Shown here: one piece after another, positions 25,606-35,363 of the stretch | How the letters are laid out: each line of letters opens with the position of its first letter | Position numbering within the stretch: position 1 is the first letter of the stretch | DNA from: Nitrospira sp. SG-bin1 | GTDB lineage: Bacteria; Nitrospirota; Nitrospiria; Nitrospirales; Nitrospiraceae | Length of the DNA stretch: 64,000 nt | Reading direction: 5' to 3' | Assembly: GCA_002083365.1 (NCBI GenBank) | Contig: LVWS01000018.1 | Coordinates: 1 to 64,000 of the forward strand | Notes under the pieces: generated by a model | The model's database searches: none | What the model was told of the DNA's origin: nothing | The model's input: the letters and a program-made list of their open reading frames with translations, nothing else | Position numbers and translations under genes: made by a program

Positions 25606-26180
25606 GTCTGGTCCTCATGTTGGACGTTCCACCGAGTCATGACGCGTGTGTCGTGCTCGAAGCCGAGCACGCTTATCGAGGCAGTACGAAGCACGAAGAG
25701 CCTCCCCGCGTCGGGCGGTAGACCAAGCCAGCACGCGGCAAGTATGCGGAGGATGTGGGCGTGAGCGAACAGTATTACATCGCCCTTGGCGGCTGACGCC
25801 GCCTGTATCACCCGTTGGGCACGGTCACCCACTTGTTCGATCGACTCGCCCTTCGCGACGGAAGCCGTCCAGATCGACCATCCAGGCTGTTCTGATCTGA
25901 CTTCCTGCGTCGTTCTTCCCTCATAGATGCCATAGTCCCATTCCAGCAGGTCCTCGGTCACGGTGGCCGCATCGCCATAACCCGCCAATTCGCAGGTCTG
26001 GCGGGCACGACGGAGCGGACTACAGAGCACCGATGCAAACTGACGACCGGCCAGCGACCGGCTCAAGGCGGCAGCCTGACGCTCACCCGCCGAGGTCAAC
26101 GCCATGTCGGTCCGGCCGGTATGCCGCTTGGCCGCGCTCCACTCCGTCTCACCATGTCGAATCAGCCACAACTCATTCAT
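25602..26180 (-). CDS. Histidine phosphatase family protein (phosphoglycerate-mutase-like)
   Basis: 192 residues. RHGE at positions 8-11 (LWLIRHGETEWS) holds the phosphate-accepting His, and SPLRRARQTCELAG and the late FAHAHILRIL supply the other active-site residues. Lengths near 200 fit the broad-specificity phosphatases (CobC/GpmB-like) rather than true mutases. It overlaps GH15 upstream by 8 bp and VOC downstream by 4 bp, so it is in a tight operon. A sugar-phosphate substrate would fit the GH15 neighbour but is not shown. Confidence 0.87.
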   Translation of the reverse strand: MNELWLIRHGETEWSAAKRHTGRTDMALTSAGERQAAALSRSLAGRQFASVLCSPLRRARQTCELAGYGDAATVTEDLLEWDYGIYEGRTTQEVRSEQPGWSIWTASVAKGESIEQVGDRAQRVIQAASAAKGDVILFAHAHILRILAACWLGLPPDAGRLFVLRTASISVLGFEHDTRVMTRWNVQHEDQT

Positions 26181-28023
26181 CTCTTGACGACAATTTCCTC
26201 CCTAATGCTCGATCAAGATTGAACGCGGCACTGATCAACGCCAAGTGGGTGAAGGCTTGAGGAAAATTCCCAAGTGCTTCACCACCGGTCCCAGTTTCTT
26301 CTGCATACAGCCCAACGTGATTGGCATAGCCCAACATCCGTTCGAATAGAAAGCGTGCCTCTTCAAGCTTGGCACGATCAACACGTCCCGCACGGGCCAG
26401 AGCTTCCACCAGCCAAAAGGTGCACATATTGAACGTCCCCTCTTTCCCATGCAGACCGTCTTCACCGGTTTCGCTATCGTATCGGTAGACCAATCCATCG
26501 GAGAGCAGTCCGCCGGATTTCGGCGAACGTGTAATAGCCGCCAACGTATCGAGCATCCGCGGATCGTTCGGTGAAAGAAAAAACACGAGCGGCATGATGA
26601 GATTCGAGGCGTCCAACGAATCGCTGCCGTAATGTTGAACGAACGCCTGACGCTTGTCGCTCCATCCTCGCTGCATGATCTCATCATAGATCTGATCTCG
26701 GACGTGCAGCCACCGACCTCGATCAGCCGGGAAGGACCGCTTATCAGCCAAGCGAAGGCCTCGATCCATCGCGACCCAGCACATCAATTTGGAAAAGACG
26801 AACTGACGTCGTCCGCCTCTGGTTTCCCAAATGCCTTCATCCGGCTGCTGCCAATTGTCACAGAGCCAATCGAGCTGATGCCTGATTCTCATCCAGGTGT
26901 CGTGACTGATCGGCATGACGTGTTTGTTATACAGATAGACGGCGTCGAGGAGTTCCCCGTAGATGTCCAATTGCAACTGGTTGTAAGCTCCGTTGCCGAT
27001 TCGTACCGGCTTCGCGCCGCGATATCCCTCCAGATGGTCGAGGGTCTGTTCCGTCAAATCCCGGCGACCATCGATTCCGTAGACGATCTGCAAAGAACCA
27101 TTGGCCCCGGCTTCTTTCGCACGCGCCGCCAGCCATTCCATGAAGCGGTCCGCTTCCTCCGTAAATCCAATTTTCAGAAAGCCATAGACGGTAAAGGCCG
27201 CATCACGCATCCAGGTGTATCGGTAGTCCCAATTGCGGACACCTCCCGAAGTTTCGGGCAAACTACACGTCGGCGCCGCCACGATAGCGCCGGTCGGCTC
27301 GAACGTGAGGAGCTTCAGACAGAGAGCCGAACGGTGCACCATTTCTCGCCATCGGCCGGTATAGGTACATCGCGAGAGCCAGTGGCGCCAATACCTGACG
27401 GTGTGCTCGAACAATTCATCGGCTTCGCCTGACGACGGTCATGGACCGCAACTGCCGTCGGCTGCTAGAGGTCTGAGGACGAACACCGCCGACTGCCCTT
27501 CCTGGAGAGCAAACACGGAGTGGACTCCTCGCTCGTCCGGTGTCAGAGGGATATCAGTCGCCAAGCCGAGACTGAGATCAGGCGAATGAAAACTAGCTCC
27601 TTGCTTCGTCACCTGCGTATGGTGAGACGTGCGGGCATAATTGAAAGCGGGATGGCAACGAACTCGAAACTCCATAGTGCCCTGCGCGACTCGCACTCGG
27701 CGGATCAATTGATGGTGCCAGGGAGATTCCGAAGGCAAACCGGCCGGCATAAAATCAAGAATCTCGGCGACCCCGCTCACCGCATAGAAGCGTGTCACGA
27801 GGACGTTGGTATCCGGCCAGTAGAGCTGTTTCGAAGAGATGTCCGTATCAACGGCGGTGATTTCGAATCGGCCTCCCTTCTCATCGTCGAGAATAGCCGC
27901 AAACACACTGGGCGAGTCGAAATGCGGGAGGCACAGCCAGTCGATCGATCCATTCTGACCGACGAGCGCTGCCGTGCGCATATTGCCAATCAGGCCATAG
28001 TCTTTGATCGGTAGATAGCTCAT
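26173..28023 (-). pseudogene. GH15 glucoamylase/trehalase-type hydrolase, interrupted by in-frame TGA
   Basis: Two parts lie in the same frame: 27439-28023 (194 residues, N-terminal beta-sandwich, YGLIGNMRTAALVGQNGSIDWLC) and 26173-27438 ((alpha/alpha)6 barrel). A single TGA at 27439-27441 separates ADGSCGP from PSSGEADELFEH. No frame change occurs. The catalytic part looks intact: NWDYRYTWMRDAAF, EGIWETRGGRRQF (general acid) and WLVEALARAG (general base). The stop falls in the linker after the sandwich domain. Full length would be 616 residues, normal for bacterial GH15. It may be a real nonsense mutation, a sequencing error, or readthrough. Confidence 0.85.
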
Positions 28024-28196
28024 TTGCTTGCCTAGTTCGTCTTAACAGTCAGGTCACTGATACATCGATCGGAGATTGCTCCGCCAACCAGCACAACAAT
28101 TTTCCCACCAATTCATCGATCCGAACTCACAAATATCTTGTAATCGGTCACCACACGCATGCCGGTGATGCCGCATGGCCGCCGCTTGCTCCGTTT

Positions 28197-28781
28197 TCAC
28201 ACCTCCATGTCGCTGCTGCCATCAAGAGTGCGAATGATGCGCGCCGGGTTACCTGCAATCACCTTCGCCGTCGGGACGTCATGCACGACGACGCTGCCGG
28301 CGCCGATGATGCTGCGGTCGCCGATGGTCACCCCCGGAAGAATGATCGCACCGCCTCCGATCCACACATCGTTTCCGATGCGGATCGGGCGGGCATATTC
28401 CAGTCCGGATCGCCGTACATCCGCTTCGAGCGGATGCGCGGCGGTGTAAACCTGCACGGCCGGTCCCATTTGCAGATTGTCCCCGATCTCGATGAGCGCA
28501 CAGTCGAGAAAGACACAGTTGAAGTTGATGAAGGTCTTCCGGCCGAGCCGGATGTTATAGCCATAGTCGCAGGCGAAGGGCGGTCTGATCACCGTGTCGT
28601 CGCCGACTGAACCACAGAGCCGGCGCAGCAGCGCCATGCGGGCTTCCGTCGCGTCACTGGGCGTGGCATTGTACCGTGCCACCCAGCGTTGAGCCCGTTC
28701 CGCGTCTGCGACAAGCTCCGGGTCAGCCGAACGATACAGCTCGCCGGCCAGCATCTTGGCTTTTTCCGATTTTATCGTCAT
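28197..28781 (-). CDS. Sugar O-acetyltransferase (maltose/galactoside acetyltransferase-like)
   Basis: 194 residues. An N-terminal Maa-type helical domain (SEKAKMLAGELYRSADPEL) is followed by a left-handed beta-helix with hexapeptide repeats. NFNCVFLDCALIEIGDN, YTAAHPLEADVR (catalytic His in AAHP) and GNDVWIGGGAIILPGVTIGD are hallmarks of Maa/LacA/NodL acetyltransferases. Acetyl-CoA is the donor; the sugar acceptor is not known. It lies 173 bp downstream-opposed from GH15 on the same strand, suggesting a carbohydrate link. Confidence 0.9.
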   Translation of the reverse strand: MTIKSEKAKMLAGELYRSADPELVADAERAQRWVARYNATPSDATEARMALLRRLCGSVGDDTVIRPPFACDYGYNIRLGRKTFINFNCVFLDCALIEIGDNLQMGPAVQVYTAAHPLEADVRRSGLEYARPIRIGNDVWIGGGAIILPGVTIGDRSIIGAGSVVVHDVPTAKVIAGNPARIIRTLDGSSDMEV

Positions 28782-28927
28782 AGACCGTTGGTCGAATCAT
28801 ACGTTGCCGATCCGACGACTACAGCAAATGCCGCACTACCAGTACTGTGAGCACTCAGGCCATCTTTATGAGCACAACGAGTATCTTCTTATTCGTGGCT
28901 TCTCTCCTGCACCCGTTGATCAAACCG

Positions 28928-29389
28928 TCACAGCCGCTTCTCCTCAAGATCGTAGACATCAAACCACACATAGACAGGGCGGTGGTTCGGCACGAACTTG
29001 GGAATATAGTCTTCCAGGTATTGTTGCGCCTGGAGGCTCATATCGCTCAGTCTCATGTCGCGCAGCCGGTTGTTCCACTTCAGCACCTCGTCCGGATCCT
29101 TCACCTTGGAGTGCTCATTGATCCATCGGGCGAGGTCGTCATCCGACGCACCGGTGGCGACGGCGTCCTTGAATTGCTCCGGTGTGATCCCGGTAAACGC
29201 GAACCATTGGCTGGCCAAAGAACAGGGCCAGTAATTGTATTCACCGTTCAGGTCGAGAAGAAATGCCCTGCACTTGTCGATGCACCGAGCCGCAATCACA
29301 TAGCCGCCAAGCTTTTCTCGGGGGCTGCGGGGGAACGTCTTCCGGAGATCCTTGGCAAACTTCTTCACCTTTTCGAGATCAGTGCTCAT
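28928..29389 (-). CDS. DUF5069 domain protein
   Basis: 153 residues. KDLRKTFPRSPREKLGGYVIAARCIDKCRAFL is the standard DUF5069 opening, and the rest (NGEYNYWPCSLASQWFAFTG) continues the domain to the end. The domain has no known biochemical role. AAGGAGGGAGCCTG precedes the ATG. It overlaps the upstream gene 29379-29810 by 11 bp, so the two are translationally coupled. Confidence 0.85.
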   Translation of the reverse strand: MSTDLEKVKKFAKDLRKTFPRSPREKLGGYVIAARCIDKCRAFLLDLNGEYNYWPCSLASQWFAFTGITPEQFKDAVATGASDDDLARWINEHSKVKDPDEVLKWNNRLRDMRLSDMSLQAQQYLEDYIPKFVPNHRPVYVWFDVYDLEEKRL

Positions 29390-29810
29390 CAGGCTCCCTC
29401 CTTGTAGGCGCTTGTCGTGGACGAAGCAACAGTTTCACTTGGGCGTGTATCAGACCCACTTCGGGCACCCGTTGCAGCGCGTCGTAATAGTGTCTGGCGA
29501 ATCCTTCACCCTCTTCCGCGGGCGTCAGCAGACTCCGTACCGAGTCAAGCAGGTCGGTCAGTTCGGTGCCGGACGAGATCCGATCTGTTTCGGCGAGTTC
29601 GTCCAGCCTGGTGATAGAGTAAGACAGCGGACGCAGCCAAGCAAACCAGGAATCCCCTAACACCAATTGCAGAAATGCTCCATTGGACGCGATACGGCCG
29701 TGCAGGCGCTCGTACGACACTCGTTCAGCGTCCAGCAACGCTTTATGGAGTCGTAGCAGCGCCTGGGAAAGCTCGTCCAAGTGTCTATCTGAAGGATTCT
29801 GAACCGACAT
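29379..29810 (-). CDS. Conserved hypothetical helical protein
   Basis: 143 residues, not assigned to a family. It is almost all predicted helix: LDELSQALLRLHKALLDAER, then GDSWFAWLRPLSYSITRLDEL and VRSLLTPAEEGEGFARHYYDAL. No cysteines, no membrane segment, no signal peptide. GGAGCGAGATT precedes the start. Coupled to the DUF5069 gene by an 11-bp overlap. The WFAWLRPLS block near the middle is the best feature for a profile search. Confidence 0.7.
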   Translation of the reverse strand: MSVQNPSDRHLDELSQALLRLHKALLDAERVSYERLHGRIASNGAFLQLVLGDSWFAWLRPLSYSITRLDELAETDRISSGTELTDLLDSVRSLLTPAEEGEGFARHYYDALQRVPEVGLIHAQVKLLLRPRQAPTRREPDEH

Positions 29811-30006
29811 AATCTCGCTCCGTTCTATTTACTGTGTGTTTCGCGTCATCGTCATGATAGTTCTCCTTTCCGGCGATCCTTGCCCCGCCATTTTGATCTT
29901 GCTCGGGTCGTGTGATTCGGTATAAGACGGATCGCGGCGAAGACAAGAAGGCACCATTCGGTACGGCAGGCACCAATTGGATACCGGCTGGTGAGACGGA
30001 GCCCAG

Positions 30007-30324
30007 ATGGTCACACGTCGGACGTGCCCGGCAGAATCAACGGTGGAACTCATCGGCGGGCGGTGGAAGATTGTCATCTTGTGGTATCTCTTTCAAGACA
30101 TCAAACGCTTCTCCGAGTTGCAACGCGCGCTCCATGGCGTCACTCAGAAAGTCCTGACGCAACAGCTCAGAGATATGGAACGGCACGGTTTGGTGGCACG
30201 GACTGTCTATGCACAAGTCCCTCCCAAAGTGGAGTACTCTCTGACTCCTCTGGGCGTCAGCCTCAAACCGGTCGTGGAGGCCATGCACCAATGGGGCATG
30301 GCGCATGGCTTCACGGGAAAATAG
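30007..30324 (+). CDS. HxlR family transcriptional regulator
   Basis: 105 residues: a single winged helix domain. CPAESTVELIGGRWKIVILW, FSELQRALHGVTQKVLTQQL and YSLTPLGVSL are classic HxlR signatures. One cysteine (Cys7) sits at the position used for redox sensing in YodB/HypR-type members, so an electrophile or thiol-stress signal is possible. It is transcribed toward the convergent NmrA gene and away from the 29379 gene pair. Confidence 0.9.
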   Translation: MVTRRTCPAESTVELIGGRWKIVILWYLFQDIKRFSELQRALHGVTQKVLTQQLRDMERHGLVARTVYAQVPPKVEYSLTPLGVSLKPVVEAMHQWGMAHGFTGK

Positions 30325-30384
30325 CCAATGAAGGAACCGTGGCGTATCAGTCGCCCGTTTATTGCTCGATGTTCTGGACTCTCC

Positions 30385-31334
30385 TTATGTAAGGGGTATC
30401 CGATCCTTGTTCTGAGACAACCAGGCTTCAAACGACTGCAGTGATGGGTTCAAACTCCTGGCAATGGCAGGGTCACGGGGTTCGCAAAAGGCTTCGTTGA
30501 AGTCCCGCTTGACCTGAAACATATTGCCCAGATCATCAGCCCCTTGAAATCCGAAGTTGCGATACTGTTCCGGCGTCACGCTGTTGTACCGCACCGTTTG
30601 GCCCAAGGCTCTCGTCATGGCTGCAGCCATTTCCGCTCCGGTGAGACGGTCGCCGGCAATCGCCACCCTCTTTCCTACGTACATGGTGCCTTTCTTGAAA
30701 ATACCCAGCGCGCACTTGCCGATGTCTTCCGCGGCAATACCGGGCAGCTTCTTGTCCGCCATCGGCAACGTGAACAGGAGTGTTCCGTCAGGTCCTTTCT
30801 TCGGACCCATGCCGAACAAAATCAGATTATCCCAATAGAACGACGTGAGAAGGAATGTGGTTGGCACGCCGGCCTTCGTAAATTCCTCGTCGGCCTGCTC
30901 CTTCGCATCGAAATGTGGGACTTTATATCGGCCCATGAGCGTCGGCATGCGAGTGTCCGACAACGGCACCCATTTGCGGGTATCCTCGAGCGTCGACCAG
31001 ATCACATGCCGGACTCCGGCCGCCTTCGCCGCCTCCGCTTGCGCCTTGGCTTGTGCCAGTTCTCGCTCCGGAGAGAAGTGCTCCCAGAAATTCGTGAGGC
31101 AGAACACCCCATAGGTTCCGGCAAACGCTCGCTTCACACTCTCAACGTCGTCCAGATTGGCCGCTACGACCTGGGCCCCGAGCTTGGCCAAAGCCTTGGC
31201 CTTATCGGATTCACGTCACGTGTGATCGCACGGGCCGTAAAGCCGCTTTCTTGGTCGCTGAGAATCGCGCGGATAAGCCCTCCGCCTTGTGCGCCGGTCG
31301 CGCCGACAACTGCGATGATTTTATAGTCCGCCAT
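30385..31334 (-). pseudogene. NmrA/HSCARG-type NAD(P)-binding protein, frameshifted
   Basis: The start at 31334 has GAAGGAGAACAAC upstream and encodes DYKIIAVVGATGAQGGG, a Rossmann dinucleotide site. After ARAITRDVN the frame is lost; the downstream frame resumes at KALAKLGAQVVAANLDDVESV and runs to the end at 30385. One base missing at about 31209-31211 (a GTG-AAN-TCC-GAT-AAG reading) would restore a continuous 316-residue protein of normal NmrA length. NmrA proteins sense NADP redox state or act as quinone reductases. The lesion could be a sequencing error. Confidence 0.85.
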
Positions 31335-31347
31335 GTTGTTCTCCTTC

Positions 31348-31791
31348 TCAATTGTGTCGCCGTTGCTTCTCTTTGCGTTGGTTCGAGACAAACGTCACAC
31401 CGGCTTTTTGCACCTCCTGATAGGGAAGCAGCCAGACCAGCGATTCATCATTGAGATCGCCGACTTGAATGCGGTTTCCCCATGGGTCGCGAAAGTCGCA
31501 ACGAAAGTCCGGATGGAGCTTCAACTTGTACTTCTTGGTCAGCTTCCTGCGCACTTCTTGAATCTGCCGCGCGTCACGAACCATGAGCCCGAAATGTTTG
31601 GTGCGATCGGGCTGTAGTTTCGCGACCTCGAAAATAGCCATGAACTGGTGCTCGCCGAGTTTGCACCAAGCAGCTCCTTCACCGCCTCGCAGCATCTTCA
31701 ACCCGAACACGTCCTGATAGAACTTGACTGCTTTCTTGGCATCGGTGACTTCGATCACGACGTGGTTGCAGCCATACACTTGAACGGCCAT
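31348..31791 (-). CDS. VOC family protein (glyoxalase-like)
   Basis: 147 residues. The opening VYGCNHVVIEVTDAKKAVKFYQDVFGLKML is a VOC first module, and the second has KHFGLMVRDARQIQEV and DPWGNRIQVGDL. Metal ligands could be the His of CNHVVI and the His of KHFGLM; the final Glu usual in NxxE is replaced (NRIQV), so metal chemistry may be altered. It lies 13 bp upstream of the NmrA gene, likely one transcript. The substrate is unknown. Confidence 0.83.
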   Translation of the reverse strand: MAVQVYGCNHVVIEVTDAKKAVKFYQDVFGLKMLRGGEGAAWCKLGEHQFMAIFEVAKLQPDRTKHFGLMVRDARQIQEVRRKLTKKYKLKLHPDFRCDFRDPWGNRIQVGDLNDESLVWLLPYQEVQKAGVTFVSNQRKEKQRRHN

Positions 31792-32135
31792 CGTCCACCA
31801 ACCTTTCCACGGCAGGCATCACAGATCATCCGACCACTAACCGCGAGATCTTCATCGCATGTTGAACGGTTCCAGTGCTTCTTCTAGAATCGAGTGAGAA
31901 TTGGTTCGTCCACAGAATCAACGCGTGAACGGCATCACCCTCCATGTGCTGAACATAACCACCGGACTTCCCACTCGCGGGGTTCCTGTGTGATGTTGGA
32001 ACGGCAAACTTTTTCGCGGGCCTGGCGTCCGATCGGGCACCACCGGCCCATGATCCTCTCCTGAAACGAAACTCGCCATCCTTCCGCATTCTGCCCTCCT
32101 CGGTGAATGATTGCGTTCCTTGTCAGCTTTCTGTT
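31792..32135. other. 344-bp intergenic region
   Basis: Between the ankyrin gene stop and the VOC start, both minus strand. An 87-codon minus-strand open frame occupies part of it but has no good ribosome site and an unconvincing composition, so it is not called. No repeats or terminator were noticed. Confidence 0.4.
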
Positions 32136-32813
32136 CTATCGGGCGCCGTACGACTCGAGGATGCCGACAATCTCCTTATAACCACTCCGCTGAGCATGTT
32201 GGAGCGGTGTCACGCCCTGTTTGTCAGAAAGATTGACGTTAGCCCCGGCTGACACCAGCAGGCGCACGATCTCCTGATGCGTTGGTCCGCCGTCGCTCAA
32301 GATAAGGGCCTCCAAGAGCGCCGTCCAACCCAGATTGTTCACGTGGTCGATGTCGATTTCAGTTTTGAGCAATTCTTTCACCACATCGAGGTGGCCTCGT
32401 TCACATGCGGGGATCAGCGCTGTACCACCGAAACGGTTATAGATTTTGAAATTGGGACCCGCCTTCAACGTGAGCTTCAGAATATCGAGATATCCGCTGG
32501 CACCGGCCAAGAGAAGGGGGCTATTCAACTTATGGTCCTGGGCGTTGACATCGGCGCCGGCTTCGATCAGCAATCTGGCGCTTTCGATGTGATTGCGGGA
32601 GGTCGCCGCCAACAATGCCGTACGCCCTTTGTCGTCTCGTGCATGAATGTTGGCTCCCGTTTTGAGCAACCGCCGAACGGTTGGTGCATCGTTGCGCTCT
32701 GCCGCGACAATCAAAGCTTGATCGTCCGACATGTTCCCGCCTTGGACATAAGCAGCTACAGCAATAGTAAAGATGGTCAGACACATCATCCCGATTGTCT
32801 GCGGCATGGTCAT
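32136..32813 (-). CDS. Exported ankyrin-repeat protein
   Basis: 225 residues with an N-terminal hydrophobic signal (TIGMMCLTIFTIAVAAYVQGG). About six ankyrin repeats follow from residue 30, with standard motifs such as GRTALLAATSRNHIESARLL, LNSPLLLAGASGYLDILKL, GTALIPACERGHLDVVKELL and GVTPLQHAQRSGYKEIVGIL. Ankyrin repeats mediate protein contacts; bacterial periplasmic examples are often linked to catalase or stress proteins. The partner is unknown. It lies upstream of the VOC/NmrA genes on the same strand. Confidence 0.9.
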   Translation of the reverse strand: MTMPQTIGMMCLTIFTIAVAAYVQGGNMSDDQALIVAAERNDAPTVRRLLKTGANIHARDDKGRTALLAATSRNHIESARLLIEAGADVNAQDHKLNSPLLLAGASGYLDILKLTLKAGPNFKIYNRFGGTALIPACERGHLDVVKELLKTEIDIDHVNNLGWTALLEALILSDGGPTHQEIVRLLVSAGANVNLSDKQGVTPLQHAQRSGYKEIVGILESYGAR

Positions 32814-32876
32814 CGTTCACACAGCCAATCTCGCTCTTCCCCGCGTGTCAGCCGGCACTCATTGCTGAGCACAGAA

Positions 32877-33544
32877 TCACCTCGTGTTCTTTGCAAGGTC
32901 AGCCTCTATCTGTTGAAAGGCTGAGAGAAACGCCTCTGCACGTTGCGCACCCGAAATCGCATGCAGGTCGTTCAAGACAAAATATGGTACGCCCCGAATG
33001 CCGATCCGATGACCTTCGGCTTCTTCTGTCTTCACTTCTGCCATCCCTGTTTCACTCGCCAAGAAACACTCGACTTCTCTTTGCTCCAACCCTGCTTGTT
33101 CCGCCACCTTCGCGAGAGTCTGGATATGCCCGATGTCGCTCCCTTCCACAAAATATGCTCGAAATAGCTCTTCCACCACTGCATCTTGTTTTCCCTGACG
33201 TCGGGCATACCAGATCAGCCGATGGGTCAGGAAAGTGTTCGGCGTCCTGAGAATCTTCTCGAAGACAAACGGTATCTGCTCCGCCCTTCCCGCCTCAGCA
33301 AGCGCTCCTCCATCTCTTTGAAAGCGTCCAGACTGCCGAACTTGGTTTCGAGATAGACCTTGCGATCCATCCCATTCTTCGGCATCGTTGGATTCAATTG
33401 GAACGGCCGCCATTGAACCTTTACCGGTACGGAACCGTGCCATTCCATGAGTGCCCGTTCAAGCCGCCGCTTCCCCACATAGCACCAGGGGCAGATGACA
33501 TCGGAATAGACGTCGATGTGGATCCCTGTGTTTGGCTCAGTCAT
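32877..33544 (-). pseudogene. DsbA/FrnE-type thioredoxin-fold oxidoreductase, frameshifted
   Basis: The N-terminal part (start 33544) has DVYSDVICPWCYVGKRRLERAL, the CPWC-type active site of DsbA-family FrnE proteins, and reads in frame to about DAFKEMEER. The C-terminal part resumes in another frame at LAEAGRAEQIPFVFEK and continues to HAISGAQRAEAFLSAF near the end. One missing base near 33303 (GAG-GAG-CGN-CTT-GCT) would restore a 222-residue protein, a normal FrnE length. Both active-site and substrate-cap halves look otherwise intact. Error or recent mutation cannot be separated. Confidence 0.85.
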
Positions 33545-33612
33545 CAACAGTATGCCTTCTCACACGCAGCCCTTTTGGAGGAAATACCTTTCACGAGTCA
33601 CGATGACACGAT

Positions 33613-34494
33613 CTATGACAGATGTCCCATTCTTCCGGCTTGATAATCCTCCACCGCTTGAACGAGTTCAGTTTTGGTATTCATCACGAACGGACCATAG
33701 CGCGCGATCGGTTCCCCGATCGGCTCGCCGCTCATGACCAAAAGCCGACTGTTTTCATGAGTGTCGATGATGAGCTGCGTTCCTTCCCGCCGGCATACGA
33801 TCAGCTCCGCCTCTCCTGCCGTTTGCGACCCGTTAACGGAAGCACGACCGTCCAGGACCAGGATGGACGTATTGTGGCCAGAAGGAACATTCAGGATGGC
33901 ACGCGTACCACCGTTCAACTGCAGATCGTAGAGTTCGATCGGCGTGAAGGTGCGAGCCGGCCCTCTACGTCCCTCGAATGATCCCGCAATGACACGCACC
34001 GTACCTTCACCGTTGATATCGATTGCCGGGATATCGGCATCGAGAATCGTCTGGTATTTTGGCATCGACATTTTGTGCGACCGAGGCAGATTCACCCAGA
34101 GTTGAATCGCGTGTAACGTGCCGCCTTTCTTGGCCCAATTCCTTTCGTGCATTTCCTCGTGCACGACTCCTGAGGCCGCCGTCATCCATTGCACGTCCCC
34201 CGGCCCGATGATGCCGGCATTGCCGGCCGAGTCCCGATGAGCCACCTGACCTTCATAGACGATCGTCACCGTCTCAAAGCCTCTGTGAGGATGCTCCCCA
34301 ACACCGCGTGGATGATCGGTCGGTTCAAAATAGTGCGGCCCCGCATAGTCGAGCATCAAAAAGGGATCAATCTGCCGATCAAGATCGTTGCTAGGAAACA
34401 GATTGCGCACAGGAAACCCGTCTCCGACCATATGGGTGGAACCGGGTTGATAGATACCCACCACTTCTTTGATGACCGGCGTTCCTATTGCCAT
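33613..34494 (-). CDS. Pirin family protein
   Basis: 293 residues with two cupin halves. The N-terminal cupin holds the metal motif DHPRGVGEHPHRGFETVTIVYEG, followed by SGVVHEEM; His, His, His and Glu are the iron ligands of pirin. The C-terminal pirin domain is present (GTRAILNVPSGHNTSILVLDG). Bacterial pirins can act as quercetin 2,3-dioxygenases or as redox-dependent regulators. GGAAGCTGTC precedes the start. It lies 11 bp downstream of the 34506-35363 NmrA-type gene, likely in the same transcript. Confidence 0.93.
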   Translation of the reverse strand: MAIGTPVIKEVVGIYQPGSTHMVGDGFPVRNLFPSNDLDRQIDPFLMLDYAGPHYFEPTDHPRGVGEHPHRGFETVTIVYEGQVAHRDSAGNAGIIGPGDVQWMTAASGVVHEEMHERNWAKKGGTLHAIQLWVNLPRSHKMSMPKYQTILDADIPAIDINGEGTVRVIAGSFEGRRGPARTFTPIELYDLQLNGGTRAILNVPSGHNTSILVLDGRASVNGSQTAGEAELIVCRREGTQLIIDTHENSRLLVMSGEPIGEPIARYGPFVMNTKTELVQAVEDYQAGRMGHLS

Positions 34495-34505
34495 GACAGC
34501 TTCCT

Positions 34506-35363
34506 TTACACCATCCTCCCTAATGCTTCAGACAGGGAAATCGTCCCGCGCACGAGCTTGTCAGGGACCTCGTATCCGATCGAGCCTTTTGAGAAAGAGG
34601 CGTACATCTCCTCGAATAACCGCGCCGCTTCGTCTGAAAATCCAAACGATTTGAATGTCGGAACGACGGCACTCAGAGGGGCATGTTGAGCCGTTATGGT
34701 TTTGCCTAAAATCCGACCAAGTGCCGAAGCCACTTGATCCGGGCTGTACTCTTCCGGGCCCGCCATTTCCACGATCTGCTTGCCATGCCCACCAGTGAGC
34801 AGGTGTTCCGCGCCTATCCTGCCGATATCTTTAGTCGAGATCATGGGGATCTTCGCTTGCGAGGCAATGAATGTCGGCAGGATTCCTTGTGCCTTGGCCG
34901 CGCCGATCACCGGAGCCCAGTTGTCCATGAAATAGCAGGGGCGGAGAATGGTCAACCGCTTGGCAACGCAACCAAGCGCATGTTCCCCATAACTCGCGGC
35001 TCGAATCGGACCGGTCGGTCCTGAAATATGTCCGCCGATGGATGACAGAAACACGACATTTCGTACTTCGCTCTGCTTCACGGCTTCCGCAGCACGATCC
35101 ATCCGTGCTCGTTGATCGACCAGCCACGCCTCGGCACCATAATTCGGCGGCACCAACAAATAGACCCCTTGTGCTCCTTCCAATGCCTTGGTTAACGCCG
35201 AGACATCGTCGAGCGACGCCACAGCCACCTCAGCACCCTTGGCTTTCCAATCAGTAATCTTCTCAGCCGAACGAACGACGACTCGCACTGGCTGTCTTTT
35301 ACTAAGCAGGGTCTCCACGACCACTGAGCCCGTATTCCCTGTCGCACCGAGAACAACAAACAT
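34506..35363 (-). CDS. NAD(P)-binding NmrA-type protein (azoreductase/quinone-reductase-like)
   Basis: 285 residues. It begins MFVVLGATGNTGSVVVETLL, a GxxGxxG dinucleotide motif, then RVVVRSAEKITDWKAKGAEV as in NmrA/YtfG proteins. NVVFLSSIGGHISGPTGPIRA and PCYFMDNWAP are conserved NmrA blocks. It is intact, unlike the paralogue at 30385-31334. Likely role: NADPH-dependent reduction of quinones or dyes, or redox sensing. AGGAGGAGTCATC precedes the start. Confidence 0.88.
   Translation of the reverse strand: MFVVLGATGNTGSVVVETLLSKRQPVRVVVRSAEKITDWKAKGAEVAVASLDDVSALTKALEGAQGVYLLVPPNYGAEAWLVDQRARMDRAAEAVKQSEVRNVVFLSSIGGHISGPTGPIRAASYGEHALGCVAKRLTILRPCYFMDNWAPVIGAAKAQGILPTFIASQAKIPMISTKDIGRIGAEHLLTGGHGKQIVEMAGPEEYSPDQVASALGRILGKTITAQHAPLSAVVPTFKSFGFSDEAARLFEEMYASFSKGSIGYEVPDKLVRGTISLSEALGRMV

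Noticed and set aside
27439..27441. Selenocysteine reading of the TGA in the GH15 gene
   Set aside because: The stop is in a linker with no catalytic role, no selenocysteine insertion hairpin was seen just after it, and GH15 enzymes do not use selenocysteine.
31826..32089. 87-codon minus-strand frame between the ankyrin and VOC genes
   Set aside because: No good ribosome site, low-complexity Arg/Ser content, and no domain.
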